A stretch of DNA of 64,000 nt from Aliivibrio fischeri (GCA_038993745.2 CP160629.1:682001-746000); one strand, 5' to 3'. Shown: positions 10,820 through 21,371, numbered from the stretch's first letter. Notes: a model not told the origin generated them from the letters alone. A program made the numbers and translations.

Positions 10820-12379
10820 ATGAGTAACCAAGTAGCAGAGAAAACACCTAAGCTTAGCGGCATGGATCGTTTTCTGAATACAATTGAACGAGTAGGTAAC
10901 AAGATACCAGATCCTGCACTACTGTTTTTCTGGGGCCTTTTAATTGTTTGGGGTCTTTCAGCGCTATTATCACAAGTACAATTTGACTTAATTCACCCAG
11001 TAACCCAAGACGCGGTTCAAGTGAAAAACCTTTTAACTGGTGATTCTCTAGCAAACTTTTTAGCAACAATGGTAACTAACTTCACGGGCTTTGCTCCTTT
11101 AGGTATCGTATTAGTTGCTATGTTAGGTGTAGGTGTTGCAGATACTTCTGGCTTTATTCAAACAGGCCTAAAGAAAATGCTTAACTTTACGCCAGCTAAA
11201 CTATTAACACCTATGCTTATTCTTGTTGCTATCGTTTCGCATACAGCAGCAGATGCAGGTTACGTTTTAGTTATTCCTCTAGGTGGTATTATTTTCCACG
11301 CAGCAGGCCGTCATCCACTAGCTGGTATCGCAGCAGCATTTGCTGGTGTATCTGGTGGTTTCTCTGCAAACTTTATCCCATCAGGTATTGATCCATTACT
11401 AGCTGGCTTTACTCAAACAGCCGCTCAAGTACTAGATACTTCTTATATTGTTAACCCATTAGCAAATATTTACTTTACTGGTCTTTCTTCAATTCTAATT
11501 GTTGTGATCGGTTGGTATGTAACAGATAAGATTATCGAACCTCGTTTAGCAAATACACCAGTAGACGAAGATGCTGAAGAAGCACCTGATCTAGGTTCAT
11601 TTACTGAGATTGAATCTAAAGCATTCAAATTTGCTGGTTGGGCGATGGTTGCAGGTATTGCATTATTAATTGCTTTAATCTACCCAGAAAACTCAGCACT
11701 TCGTTCTCCTGATGGTGAAATTACGTCATTCTCAGCACCATTAATGAAGTCAATTGTTCCACTTATCTTCATTCTATTTATTATTCCAGGCATTGTTTAT
11801 GGTCGTGTTTCAGGAACATTTAAGAGCAGTAATGATGTAATCAAAGCAATGTCACAAACGATGGGTACAATGGGTGCATACATGGTTATGTCATTCTTCT
11901 GTGCGCAATTCTTAGTGGCATTCAGTCAATCAAACATCGGTACAATTCTAGCAATGTACGGTGCTGATTTCTTAAAAGCGATGGACTTACCTGGTCAAAT
12001 GACCATTATTGGTATGATTTTGCTAACGGCAATGGTTAACTTATTGATTGGTTCAGCATCTGCTAAATGGGCTCTAATTGGTCCTGTATTAGTACCTATG
12101 TTAATGGGTGTTGGTATTTCACCTGAACTTTCTCAAGCGGCTTACCGTGTTGGTGATTCAGTTTCGAATATCATCTCTCCTTTAATGGTATTCTTCCCAT
12201 TAGTAGTGGTTTACTGCCAACGTTACGTTAAGTCTACGGGTATCGGTACTCTTGCTTCTCTAATGATGCCATTCTCTATTGCTATGTTAGTTGGTTGGAC
12301 AGTATTCCTACTTGCATACTGGGCTCTAGGCATTCCACTAGGTATCCAAGCGCCATACACATATAACCTTCCAGGTTAA
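10820..12379 (+). CDS. AbgT family transporter (p-aminobenzoyl-glutamate transporter-like)
   Basis: Polytopic inner-membrane protein with about 12 hydrophobic segments and the AbgT-family segments SHTAADAGYVLVIPLGG and VSGGFSANFIPSGIDPLLAG. Members import p-aminobenzoyl-glutamate or export sulfonamides; others may carry peptides, so the substrate is open. I place the start at ATG 10820, where GGAG (10810-10813) is 6 bases upstream, rather than ATG 10808, which overlaps that site. That gives 519 residues. It converges on the regulator at 12455 and the two share a terminator. Confidence 0.87.
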   Translation: MSNQVAEKTPKLSGMDRFLNTIERVGNKIPDPALLFFWGLLIVWGLSALLSQVQFDLIHPVTQDAVQVKNLLTGDSLANFLATMVTNFTGFAPLGIVLVAMLGVGVADTSGFIQTGLKKMLNFTPAKLLTPMLILVAIVSHTAADAGYVLVIPLGGIIFHAAGRHPLAGIAAAFAGVSGGFSANFIPSGIDPLLAGFTQTAAQVLDTSYIVNPLANIYFTGLSSILIVVIGWYVTDKIIEPRLANTPVDEDAEEAPDLGSFTEIESKAFKFAGWAMVAGIALLIALIYPENSALRSPDGEITSFSAPLMKSIVPLIFILFIIPGIVYGRVSGTFKSSNDVIKAMSQTMGTMGAYMVMSFFCAQFLVAFSQSNIGTILAMYGADFLKAMDLPGQMTIIGMILLTAMVNLLIGSASAKWALIGPVLVPMLMGVGISPELSQAAYRVGDSVSNIISPLMVFFPLVVVYCQRYVKSTGIGTLASLMMPFSIAMLVGWTVFLLAYWALGIPLGIQAPYTYNLPG

Positions 12380-12396
12380 TTTGTATTAGTAAAAAT

Positions 12397-12435
12397 AAAG
12401 CCCTGAGGAATGTTGAGTTCTCAGGGCTTTTTTTA
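12397..12435. terminator. terminator between the AbgT-like gene and the convergent regulator
   Basis: AAAGCCCTGAG (12397-12407) pairs perfectly with CTCAGGGCTTT (12420-12430) and is followed by a T run on the plus strand. A-rich sequence on the other side could let it work both ways. Confidence 0.85.
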
Positions 12436-12454
12436 TGAGAGTAAAGAAAGGGGA

Positions 12455-13090
12455 TTACTTGAACTTTCTTAGGTATCGATAAACAGAATCTTTAGATACA
12501 TTAAGAATATTCGCTGTTATCTGAATCGCATCTTTAATATTAAAAGCCCCTTGATGATGTAAGCGCTCAACGATCGTTCTTACTCGGCGTGAAACGGCAA
12601 TGCTTTCATCTTCAAATACATCATGTTGTATTTTTGCTATTGAATCAGTAAGCATTTCAATACTGTCTTTGGCAAACGTTTCTGGTGACGCGGTGAGTTG
12701 ATTCGTTTGAGGAAACAGGTCCATAAAGAAACTGTTCATAGGAACATCAAGATTCGAATTAATGCAAAGTAAGGCAATAGGAGTGCCATCTTCATTTCTA
12801 ATTATCGATGTGACAGAGCGTAGCAATTCCCCTTTTTCAGTACGAGTAAAATAAGGAGTAGAGACATCAGAATCTGTTTTTAATTTCTCTAGAGCTAGGT
12901 TCGTGATAGGCGCACCGATACCTCGGCCTGTTACATGCCCATTAGCTATTTTAATAATGGATGGGTTATCCGAGTCTAAAGAGTGCAATACCACTTCTAC
13001 ATGTTTACCAAACATTGCAGCAATGCCATCAACAATACTGTAAGTTGATTTGAGTATGAGTTTATCGGCTGTAGTCAGTTTATGTAGCAT
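12455..13090 (-). CDS. YheO/DauR-type PAS-HTH transcriptional regulator
   Basis: Residues 1-115 resemble the YheO-like PAS sensor domain (opens TSYSIVDGIAAMFGKHVEVVLHSLDS-like; GRGIGAPITNLAL in the middle). Residues 150-211 form a helix-turn-helix of the HTH_22 type ending KDSVYRYLRKFK. DauR, a relative, controls D-amino-acid catabolism. It lies 59 bases downstream of cyuA on the same strand, separated by a hairpin, so it probably controls the cyuA/ridA and permease genes. The ligand is unknown. Domain call good; target is inference. Confidence 0.8.
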   Translation of the reverse strand: MLHKLTTADKLILKSTYSIVDGIAAMFGKHVEVVLHSLDSDNPSIIKIANGHVTGRGIGAPITNLALEKLKTDSDVSTPYFTRTEKGELLRSVTSIIRNEDGTPIALLCINSNLDVPMNSFFMDLFPQTNQLTASPETFAKDSIEMLTDSIAKIQHDVFEDESIAVSRRVRTIVERLHHQGAFNIKDAIQITANILNVSKDSVYRYLRKFK

Positions 13091-13116
13091 ATATGTTCTT
13101 TATGTTGGTGAAATGA

Positions 13117-13143
13117 GATGTCACTTAACGAGTAAGTGACATC
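13117..13143 (-). terminator. hairpin between cyuA and the regulator
   Basis: GATGTCACTTA (13117-13127) pairs perfectly with TAAGTGACATC (13133-13143), 5-base loop. No clear U tract on the minus strand, so it may lower rather than stop read-through from cyuA into the regulator gene. Confidence 0.5.
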
Positions 13144-13149
13144 TTTTCA

Positions 13150-14427
13150 TTATGACGCCATTATTTCAATGATTTCATGATCAATATTAGGCATACCTGT
13201 TGTGATCATTCTGCCAATGTTTTTAATTGTCTTTTCAACATCATCAGCGATCACACCTTGCTTCGTTACACAATGATCATTTAGTGCTAATAGAGCAGAT
13301 TTCATTGCTGATTGAGCGCTACTTCCCACTTTCATTGCACACGTTGATTTTGCACCGTCACAAATCATACCGCTGGTATCACTGATGGTATTTTGAATGG
13401 CTGAGCAAGATTGTTCAAACGTGCCACCAGCTAGATATACCATCGCCATTGATGCTGCTGCAGAAGTAACAGCATTACCACAAAAAGCAGAAAGTGGTGG
13501 GTAGTGAGATTTAATATAAATGGCACCAAGATGACTCATGATAAAAGCTCGAGCTAATTTTTCATCATCAGCATTAAAAAAGTCAGCCATTTTTACTACT
13601 GGAATAGTTGCTGCAATACCTTGGTTACCACTGCCATAATTCGACATGGCTGGTAGTGTCGCCCCTCCCATACGAGCGTCAGATGCTGCTGAAGTATAGA
13701 TCAAAATGTCACTATCTAGACTTTTAGCAAGTAATCCTTTTTCAATGTTCTTTTGATAGGTGCGACCGACTTCTAAACCGTAAGGGTTATTTAAACCTTC
13801 TTGAGCAAGAGCGATATTTAACTCTTTTGCTTCTAAAATAAATTTAATGTCATCAAACTCTGCTTGGGTAGCAAAGTCATAAATTGATGAGATAGTGATA
13901 TCAACGCCATCACAAATTGACGCTGTAGATGTCTTTGGTAAAGAGGAGTCCAGCGTGAAAATAACGTTATCATCAAGACGTTTTTCAATAATTAGAGTGT
14001 GACCACCGCTAATCGTAACTTCAGCATTATGAACCGCATTTTTAGCAATAACTCGGCAATAAATAAACTCGTCAGTGGTTTCTCTTTGAACGACGACACA
14101 GCCATTATCAATGAGCTTTTGTGCTTCATTTACTTCTTCTTCAGTTATCTTTGCTAATACTTCTAAGCCAGCATCAGGATTGCCACCTATCGCCCCTGTT
14201 GCCGCTGCAATAGCAAGACCAACTCTACCTGTTCTTGGTACAAAAACACCCATGCTATTTTTGTATAAGTTATCAGAAACAAAAACATCTATTGTTTCTG
14301 GTTTAGAACCAAGCATTTGTGTAGCCACGCTTGCAGCATAAGCGGCACAAATTGGTTCAGTACAGCCAAGAGCTGGTTTTACAACACCTTGTAGAATATC
14401 AATGTACTGTTTCCAGATAGAGTTCAT
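13150..14427 (-). CDS. cyuA: L-cysteine desulfidase-like protein (UPF0597/CyuA family)
   Basis: Member of the UPF0597/YhaM family, related to the alpha part of iron-sulfur serine dehydratases. CyuA breaks L-cysteine into pyruvate, ammonia and sulfide. Cysteines in positions fitting a 4Fe-4S cluster are seen: GCTEP near residue 22, AFCGNAV near 300, and [15 protein letters not shown] near 335-350. I choose ATG 14427 (AAGGTG site 7 bases upstream) over the GTG at 14436; this gives 425 residues. ridA lies 25 bases upstream on the same strand. Activity on cysteine versus serine is not decided by sequence. Confidence 0.85.
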   Translation of the reverse strand: MNSIWKQYIDILQGVVKPALGCTEPICAAYAASVATQMLGSKPETIDVFVSDNLYKNSMGVFVPRTGRVGLAIAAATGAIGGNPDAGLEVLAKITEEEVNEAQKLIDNGCVVVQRETTDEFIYCRVIAKNAVHNAEVTISGGHTLIIEKRLDDNVIFTLDSSLPKTSTASICDGVDITISSIYDFATQAEFDDIKFILEAKELNIALAQEGLNNPYGLEVGRTYQKNIEKGLLAKSLDSDILIYTSAASDARMGGATLPAMSNYGSGNQGIAATIPVVKMADFFNADDEKLARAFIMSHLGAIYIKSHYPPLSAFCGNAVTSAAASMAMVYLAGGTFEQSCSAIQNTISDTSGMICDGAKSTCAMKVGSSAQSAMKSALLALNDHCVTKQGVIADDVEKTIKNIGRMITTGMPNIDHEIIEIMAS

Positions 14428-14452
14428 GATGGTCACCTTTTATATCTAATTA

Positions 14453-14833
14453 TTATTTTTGATGTGCAATCGCTTCAACTTCAACTAATACGCCAAGTGG
14501 AAGATCTTTAACGGCAAAACATGAGCGAGCAGGGCAGTCTGTTTTGAAAACGGTTTTGTATACTTCGTTAAACGCAGCGAAGTCAGTAATATCTGCAAGG
14601 TAACAAGTTGTTTTTAAAACTGTGTTTACATCACCGCCACCAGCTTCAATAACTGCAATTAAATTTTGTAGAGACATTTGTGACTGTTCTGTGATTCCAC
14701 CTTCAACTACTTTAGAAGTAGAACCATCTACAGGTAATTGACCTGATGTAAAAATGAGACCGTTAAATTGTGTGCCATGAGAATATGGACCAATAGCTTC
14801 AGGTGCAGATGCAGCAACAATAATTTCTTTCAT
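14453..14833 (-). CDS. ridA: RidA family 2-iminobutanoate/2-iminopropanoate deaminase
   Basis: Small trimeric enzyme that hydrolyses reactive enamine/imine intermediates such as 2-aminoacrylate. The family segments IGPYSHG, FTSGQLPVD and CPARSCFAV with the catalytic Arg103 are present, and the length of 126 is normal. It is the first gene of a minus-strand pair with cyuA. Since 2-aminoacrylate is the intermediate of cysteine or serine breakdown, this placement suggests a damage-control role for the next enzyme. Confidence 0.9.
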   Translation of the reverse strand: MKEIIVAASAPEAIGPYSHGTQFNGLIFTSGQLPVDGSTSKVVEGGITEQSQMSLQNLIAVIEAGGGDVNTVLKTTCYLADITDFAAFNEVYKTVFKTDCPARSCFAVKDLPLGVLVEVEAIAHQK

Positions 14834-15129
14834 ATAAACCTACTTACTTGCAATAAATTTTGAATTTTAAGTTTTTCTTCAAGTTATGCAAAAATAATTG
14901 CATTGATCTTGTTGGGTGAATTTATGCTTAATTGACAAGCAATGCAATAGGTTTTTGTTATTTTTGTGTTTATTTTTCGAACTGAGATCTCGCTATCATT
15001 TCAAATAAATTTGCATTGTTATTTTTATAATTAGGAGTAAATTCTTCAAAAGTTGCATTTATACCTAGAAAGTATGATGCATTATTAATAATAAAAAATA
15101 GCGTACCCTACACAAAGATGGAGTTTTAT
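14834..15129. promoter_or_regulatory. divergent promoter region with repeated ATTGCATTG words
   Basis: This 296-bp spacer drives ridA-cyuA leftward and the permease rightward. TTGCA/TGCAA occurs at 14848, 14887, 14898, 14943, 15011 and 15053. ATTGCATTG (14897-14905) and its exact complement CAATGCAAT (14940-14948) form a 9-bp inverted repeat; an 8/9 copy lies at 15010-15018. TGCAA-N6-TTGCA (14887-14902) is a second dyad. These are candidate sites for the linked PAS-HTH regulator or an Lrp-type protein. Confidence 0.5.
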
Positions 15130-16434
15130 ATGAACACAGCTACATTGCCGAGTCATCATCATGAGAGAGATGGAATGAATGACTCTGAGTGGAAAAAAGC
15201 GACGAAATTCGATAGTACTGATATTGGTTGGATTGTAATCAGTATTGGTATGGCCATAGGCGCAGGGATTGTTTTTTTACCTGTTCAAGTTGGTATTATG
15301 GGGCTTTGGGTTTTCCTTTTATCTTCAATTATTGGTTACCCAGCCATGTATTTGTTTCAAAAACTTTTTATTAACACTCTCGCAGAAGCAAAGACATGTA
15401 CGGATTACCCAGGTGTTATTACTGGTTATTTAGGTAAAAACTGGGGGATCGCTTTAGGCGTTCTCTACTTTATAATGTTGGTTATTTGGGTGCTGGTTTA
15501 CTCGCTAGCAGTCACTAATGACAGTTCATCATATTTGCATTCTTTTGGTGTGACTGAGGGACACTTAAACGATAACGTATTTTATGGTTTAGGCCTAATC
15601 TGTGTACTTGCTTTTATTGGTTCTAAAGGCGAGAAATTATTATTTAAACTTTCAGGGTTTATGGCGGTAACGGTTCTGTCTTTGGTGGCAATTATGGGAC
15701 TATTGCTAGTATCTCGTTGGGATATGGCAAATATTCCAGCAATGGGATCATTTGGACCAATGCTAAAAGACGCGATCATTACTCTGCCTTTTACTTTAAC
15801 TTCTATCTTGTTTATCCAATCATTAAGCCCTATGGTAATTTCATATCGTTCACATGAAAAATCTATTGAGGTTGCTCGCTTTAAAGCGCTACGAGCAATG
15901 AATATTGCTTTTGGTATCTTGTTTGTTGTTGTTTTCTTCTTTGCTGTTTCTTTTACTTTTGCGATTAGCCAAGAGCAAGCGGCAGAAGCAATGAATAAAA
16001 ATATTTCAGCATTAGCGATTATTGCACACTACTTCCCTGGTAGCTGGGCAACGGTTACAGGTATCGTGATTAATATCTTCGCTGTTGTGACATCATTCTT
16101 TGGTGTGTTTATGGCATTCCAAGAAGCGTGTCGTGGTATTGCCATGAATATACTATTAAGACGTATGGATGAATCTGCGATAAATAAAGAGTTGGTAAAT
16201 AAACTAATTACTGTATTCATTATTTTACTTGCATGGTCTGCTGTTGCTTTGAATGCGCCTATCTTATCTTTTACTTCGATTTGTAGCCCTGTTTTTGGTT
16301 TGGTAGGTTGTTTAATTCCAGCTTATCTTGTGTATAAAGTACCGACACTTCATAAGTACAAAGGGGTAGCAACTAATCTAATTATTATTACTGGTATTCT
16401 GCTTTGTATCTCTCCAATACTTGCATTTATCTAA
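15130..16434 (+). CDS. HAAAP/SdaC-type amino acid permease (CyuP-like)
   Basis: Eleven or so membrane segments and the family opening ISIGMAIGAGIVFLPVQVG place it with SdaC, TdcC and YhaO/CyuP, proton or sodium symporters for serine, threonine or cysteine. GGAG (15120-15123) lies 6 bases before ATG 15130, so I use that start and 434 residues; ATG 15118 overlaps the ribosome site. Divergent from ridA-cyuA, it probably imports the amino acid that CyuA breaks down, as cyuP and cyuA pair in E. coli. Confidence 0.87.
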   Translation: MNTATLPSHHHERDGMNDSEWKKATKFDSTDIGWIVISIGMAIGAGIVFLPVQVGIMGLWVFLLSSIIGYPAMYLFQKLFINTLAEAKTCTDYPGVITGYLGKNWGIALGVLYFIMLVIWVLVYSLAVTNDSSSYLHSFGVTEGHLNDNVFYGLGLICVLAFIGSKGEKLLFKLSGFMAVTVLSLVAIMGLLLVSRWDMANIPAMGSFGPMLKDAIITLPFTLTSILFIQSLSPMVISYRSHEKSIEVARFKALRAMNIAFGILFVVVFFFAVSFTFAISQEQAAEAMNKNISALAIIAHYFPGSWATVTGIVINIFAVVTSFFGVFMAFQEACRGIAMNILLRRMDESAINKELVNKLITVFIILLAWSAVALNAPILSFTSICSPVFGLVGCLIPAYLVYKVPTLHKYKGVATNLIIITGILLCISPILAFI

Positions 16435-16458
16435 GATTAATTTTCTAAATAACATAAA

Positions 16459-16490
16459 AAAGCCCAGAGATATCCTCTCTGGGCTTTTTC
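16459..16490. terminator. terminator between the permease and fghA
   Basis: AGCCCAGAGA (16461-16470), loop TATCC, TCTCTGGGCT (16476-16485), A run before and T run after, so probably bidirectional for the convergent genes. Confidence 0.88.
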
Positions 16491-16501
16491 TATTTATGCT
16501 G

Positions 16502-17344
16502 TTATTTATTTAAGTGAGAAGCGTGGAACTCTAAATGCTCATCAATAAATGTTGAGATGAAGAAGTAGCTATGGTCATAGCCTGGTTGCATTCTAACTTC
16601 AATATCAGTTCCTGATTTCTCTGCCGAAGAGAGAAGGTACTCAGGTTTTAATTGTTCTTCTAAAAAACCGTCAGCTTCACCTTGGTCAACTAAGATTGGA
16701 AGTTTTGAGCCTTTTTTCAGAAGTTCAGAACTGTCGTATTCTAACCAAGCTTCTTTATTATCACCTAAGTATAAACCTAACGCTTTTTGTCCCCAAGGAC
16801 AGTTAATTGGGCTAGCAATAGGACTAAAGGCAGAAATAGATTGGTACATGTCTTGGTTTTTTAAGCCGATAGTAATAGCACCATGACCACCCATACTGTG
16901 ACCAGAAATCGATTTTTTATCTGATACAGGGAAGTGCTCTTCGATTAATGATGGTAGCTCTTTTGTCACATAGTCATACATATGATAGTGACGGTTCCAA
17001 GGAGCTTGAGTTGCATTTAAATAGAACCCTGCACCTAGGCCAAAATCGTATGCACCTTCTGCATCATCAGCAACGTCTTCACCACGAGGACTTGTATCCA
17101 TAGCCACAATAGCAATACCTAATTCAGCTGCTTTTTTGAAAGCGCCAGCTTTTTGCATGAAGTTTTCATCAGTACAAGTTAAGCCTGATAACCAGTATAA
17201 AACAGGAACCGGATTACTTTCAGATGCGTTTGCAGGTAAGAAAATAGCAAAGCGCATATTGCAGTTTAGAGATGATGAAGTATGTGTGTATTGTTTGTGC
17301 CAACCACCCGCAACTTTTGCTTGGCTGATATTTTCGATTGTCAT
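16502..17344 (-). CDS. fghA: S-formylglutathione hydrolase
   Basis: Esterase D family serine hydrolase that splits S-formylglutathione to formate and glutathione, the second step of formaldehyde detoxification. The nucleophile Ser150 lies in GHSMGGHGA, with PWGQKALG and the late GYDHSYFFI segment carrying the catalytic His. 280 residues fits. It lies downstream of adhC copy 1 on the same strand with a 217-base spacer and a hairpin between, so it may have its own promoter. Confidence 0.95.
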   Translation of the reverse strand: MTIENISQAKVAGGWHKQYTHTSSSLNCNMRFAIFLPANASESNPVPVLYWLSGLTCTDENFMQKAGAFKKAAELGIAIVAMDTSPRGEDVADDAEGAYDFGLGAGFYLNATQAPWNRHYHMYDYVTKELPSLIEEHFPVSDKKSISGHSMGGHGAITIGLKNQDMYQSISAFSPIASPINCPWGQKALGLYLGDNKEAWLEYDSSELLKKGSKLPILVDQGEADGFLEEQLKPEYLLSSAEKSGTDIEVRMQPGYDHSYFFISTFIDEHLEFHASHLNK

Positions 17345-17530
17345 GATGAGCCCTTTTATATTTGATTCGTATCAGCGAGATCACTGTATTGAATAGGTAT
17401 CTACTGGTTGATTTTGAAGTGCTTTAAAATAAAGAATGAAACACTCAGTAAGATTACCTATAAATTGCGCCACCCACGCAGATAAGCATACTGTCTTTAT
17501 ATAAAGCACTTGGAGATCAAAAGTAGAATA
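17345..17530 (-). promoter_or_regulatory. spacer upstream of fghA with a distant inverted repeat
   Basis: AAGTGCTTTA (17417-17426) and its exact complement TAAAGCACTT (17512-17521) lie 85 bases apart. This could be paired operator half-sites for an fghA promoter or chance in AT-rich DNA. Confidence 0.3.
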
Positions 17531-17551
17531 GGGGTTAGAGTATCTAACCCC
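17531..17551 (-). terminator. hairpin after adhC copy 1
   Basis: GGGGTTAGA (17531-17539) pairs perfectly with TCTAACCCC (17543-17551), 3-base loop, 10 bases after the adhC stop. The T tract on the minus strand is broken, so it is a moderate terminator. Confidence 0.6.
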
Positions 17552-17561
17552 TTGCTTTTAC

Positions 17562-18805
<1,244 letters not shown>

Positions 18806-18987
18806 TGTGAACAAGGATGTTGATAATCCCCATAAAATGAAAATGATTTTTACGGTTATGTAATAATAAATGTAGAATAGAGTATTTATGGAGTAGATAT
18901 CTCAGTTTAAAAGGGAAATATGAAATGAGACCTGACAAAGGTGGGTCATATAGATATGCTGCTTGTATTAAAGGAGTATGAATAAAT

Positions 18988-19362
18988 ATGAGCCAATGCA
19001 GTAGTAAAATTTGGGGACTATTTTTAATTTTGCTTGTGGTGTTTTCAGCAGGCTCTTTTGCTGCATCTCAAGTTAATACTTCATTACCTTCTAGTGAAAC
19101 CATTACGCCTTATCAAAAGTCCTCATCAATTATAAACGCTTTGGTTATTTCTGATTGTGCTCAATGGGATCATGATCTGTCATTAGGCTACAGTTCAGAG
19201 CGACATCATTGTTGTGCATCTGTGTGCTTATTAAAAATGTCATGTGGTCAATCTTTAGTGGTTACGCATTCTCTTTTAAGTTCTTTAGCTTTGATTAATG
19301 TGGATCAAGCTGAAAAAGCCATCGTACGTAATCAAACCTTATTTCGCCCTCCAATTGTGTAA
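18988..19362 (+). CDS. small secreted Cys-rich protein of unknown function
   Basis: 124 residues. An N-terminal hydrophobic stretch (LFLILLVVFSAGSFA, residues 12-26) looks like a signal peptide with cleavage after SFA. The mature part holds a cluster HHCCASVCLLKMSC (about 73-86) plus an earlier Cys, so it could bind metal or form disulfides. A GGAG site lies 10 to 13 bases before ATG 18988. It is directly upstream of dsbA (60-base gap), so a shared transcript and a link to disulfide formation are plausible. I do not recognise the family. Confidence 0.6.
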   Translation: MSQCSSKIWGLFLILLVVFSAGSFAASQVNTSLPSSETITPYQKSSSIINALVISDCAQWDHDLSLGYSSERHHCCASVCLLKMSCGQSLVVTHSLLSSLALINVDQAEKAIVRNQTLFRPPIV

Positions 19363-19422
19363 TTCTTAATGTAAAGTTTTTGTATTTTTACCGATGTTAT
19401 TAATCGATTTAGGATTTATTCA

Positions 19423-20022
19423 ATGAAAAAGTTATTTGTTTTTTTATCAGCAGTTATGTTTACATTCTCTGTTCAGGCTACACAGTTTGAGGAGGGGAAA
19501 TATTATCAAGTTCTCGATGTAGCGAAATCAACCCAACCCAAGGTGACGGAGTTTTTTTCATTCTATTGTCCGCACTGCTATAAGTTTGAAGCGGTGATTA
19601 AGAATTTAAAACCCGCTTTAGCGAAGAGCGTCAAATTTGAAAAAGTGCATGTTGCTTTTATGGGAAATGATATGGCAGTACCTATGGCAAAATCGTACGC
19701 CACTATGGTTGTACTTGGGGTTGAGGATAAAATGGTACCAGCTATGTTTAAGCAGATTCATGAGTTAGGGCAACGTCCAAAAAATGAAGATGAACTTCGT
19801 CAAGTCTTTATCAATAATGGTATTGACCCTGATAAATATGATGAGGCTTATAATAGTGCGGCTGTGAGTGCGATGCAGCGTAAGTTTGATATTCAGTTTG
19901 AAGCAAGTACGTTAACAGGGGTTCCAGGAGTATTGGTGAACAATAAATACATTGTTAAACCTAATGCCATTCGTAGTTACGATGAATACAACCAACTGGT
20001 AAATTATTTACTGACATTGTAA
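19423..20022 (+). CDS. dsbA: thiol:disulfide interchange protein DsbA
   Basis: Periplasmic thioredoxin-fold oxidase that puts disulfides into exported proteins. Signal peptide at residues 1-19 (ends VQA), active site CPHC (Cys49-Cys52) after FFSFY, and the cis-proline loop TGVPGVLVN at about 165-173. 199 residues is close to the E. coli protein. Vibrios often have more than one DsbA-like gene, so this may not be the main copy. A terminator follows. Confidence 0.9.
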   Translation: MKKLFVFLSAVMFTFSVQATQFEEGKYYQVLDVAKSTQPKVTEFFSFYCPHCYKFEAVIKNLKPALAKSVKFEKVHVAFMGNDMAVPMAKSYATMVVLGVEDKMVPAMFKQIHELGQRPKNEDELRQVFINNGIDPDKYDEAYNSAAVSAMQRKFDIQFEASTLTGVPGVLVNNKYIVKPNAIRSYDEYNQLVNYLLTL

Positions 20023-20054
20023 TTTTTTATTTAAGCTACAAACTTGAGATACAA

Positions 20055-20082
20055 AAAAGCCCTCACAGATTGAGGGCTTTTT
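20055..20082. terminator. terminator between dsbA and the symporter gene
   Basis: AGCCCTCA (20058-20065), loop of 5, TGAGGGCT (20071-20078), flanked by A and T runs; suits both convergent genes. Confidence 0.87.
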
Positions 20083-20093
20083 ATTGCATAACA

Positions 20094-21371
20094 TTATGCA
20101 GGGATATTTTGTGTGAACACTTCTTTGTTAGCTGATTCTTTTTGCCACTTATCAATAACCAAAGCCGCAATCATATCTCCCTCAACGTTAACCGCTGTAC
20201 GGAAAGTATCAAGTGGGCGTTCAATAATTAATAAGATCGCAATGGCTTCTAGAGGGATCCCAGCAGCTAACAGAACCAGTTGCATACCCGACATGGATCC
20301 TGATGGCATACCAGGAGCGCCAACAGATGATACCATTGCCATAATAAAGATCATGACTAACCCTGAGGTTGTTAAATCGACCCCAAAAAGTTGAGCTAGG
20401 AATATAGCTGCAACACCTTCAAATAGCGCTGTTCCATCCATATTCATTACCGCACCAAGTGGTAGCACCATACTGCTTGTACTTTGAGATACCCCTAGCT
20501 TTTCTTGTGCGCTTTGCATTGCTAGAGGCAGAGTTGCAGAACTAGAAGAGGTTGCAAATGCCATCGCCATTGGAGCTGAGATCGCTTTAAATAAGGTTGT
20601 ATACTTAATGCCTGTCGCTATTTTAGCTATTGTTGGTAAAACAATTGCGCCATGAATTAAAGTAAGAACAAAGACCAGTAAAGCAAACAGAGCTAATTGT
20701 TGAAATAAAGACTCGCCACCTCGGACAGTAAAATCAAAAACAATGGCAAACACAGCTAATGGAGCTAGGCGAATAATCCAACCTACTAGTGTATTAATGC
20801 TTTTATTTAAACCGCTGAGCACATCAAAAACAGGATGCTTTTCTGGTAGTGATGAAAGTAAAGCCAGTCCCAACATAAATGAAAACACAACGATAGCGAG
20901 TAAGTTCCCATTGGTTAATGCTGCAACAGGATTTACTAAAGCCATATTTAATAACTTACTTGCAATGGCTGCACCACCAGCGGATTCTTCACTAATGAGC
21001 TGAACATTGTCACCAACAGGAGCAAACTCTGTAAGAGGTTGCCATGCAGGCATCAATAATGATGCACCTAAACCAAGAGATATCGCTAATAATGTGGTGA
21101 AACTGTAAAACAATAACGTATTTCGACCTACTTGTTTTAAGCGGGTGATAGAGCCAATGCTTGTAATACCTTGAAGTAAAGAAAGCATTACCACTAAACC
21201 GACCACCATTTTGAGTAAACCAATATAGGTAATTTTTCCTAACATGATTACTTGGTACCAAGCCGCTTGGGTTACGTCAGTTGTTGGAGAAATAAATAGT
21301 GTAATAAACCAAGCAAGTAATGCTGCTAGTAGTAATTGCAGAGGCAAAGAATGACGAAGTTTGTTCCACAT
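20094..21371 (-). CDS. dicarboxylate/amino acid:cation symporter (DAACS family)
   Basis: Inner-membrane protein of 425 residues with eight or more membrane segments and the family signature loops: the Ser-rich ATSSSSATLPLA (re-entrant loop HP1) and the NMDGTALFEGVAAIF metal and substrate segment. GltP, DctA and SstT are relatives; I cannot tell glutamate, serine or C4-dicarboxylate specificity. It lies between the two adhC copies with its own terminator at 21460-21490 upstream in the spacer. Confidence 0.88.
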   Translation of the reverse strand: MWNKLRHSLPLQLLLAALLAWFITLFISPTTDVTQAAWYQVIMLGKITYIGLLKMVVGLVVMLSLLQGITSIGSITRLKQVGRNTLLFYSFTTLLAISLGLGASLLMPAWQPLTEFAPVGDNVQLISEESAGGAAIASKLLNMALVNPVAALTNGNLLAIVVFSFMLGLALLSSLPEKHPVFDVLSGLNKSINTLVGWIIRLAPLAVFAIVFDFTVRGGESLFQQLALFALLVFVLTLIHGAIVLPTIAKIATGIKYTTLFKAISAPMAMAFATSSSSATLPLAMQSAQEKLGVSQSTSSMVLPLGAVMNMDGTALFEGVAAIFLAQLFGVDLTTSGLVMIFIMAMVSSVGAPGMPSGSMSGMQLVLLAAGIPLEAIAILLIIERPLDTFRTAVNVEGDMIAALVIDKWQKESANKEVFTQNIPA

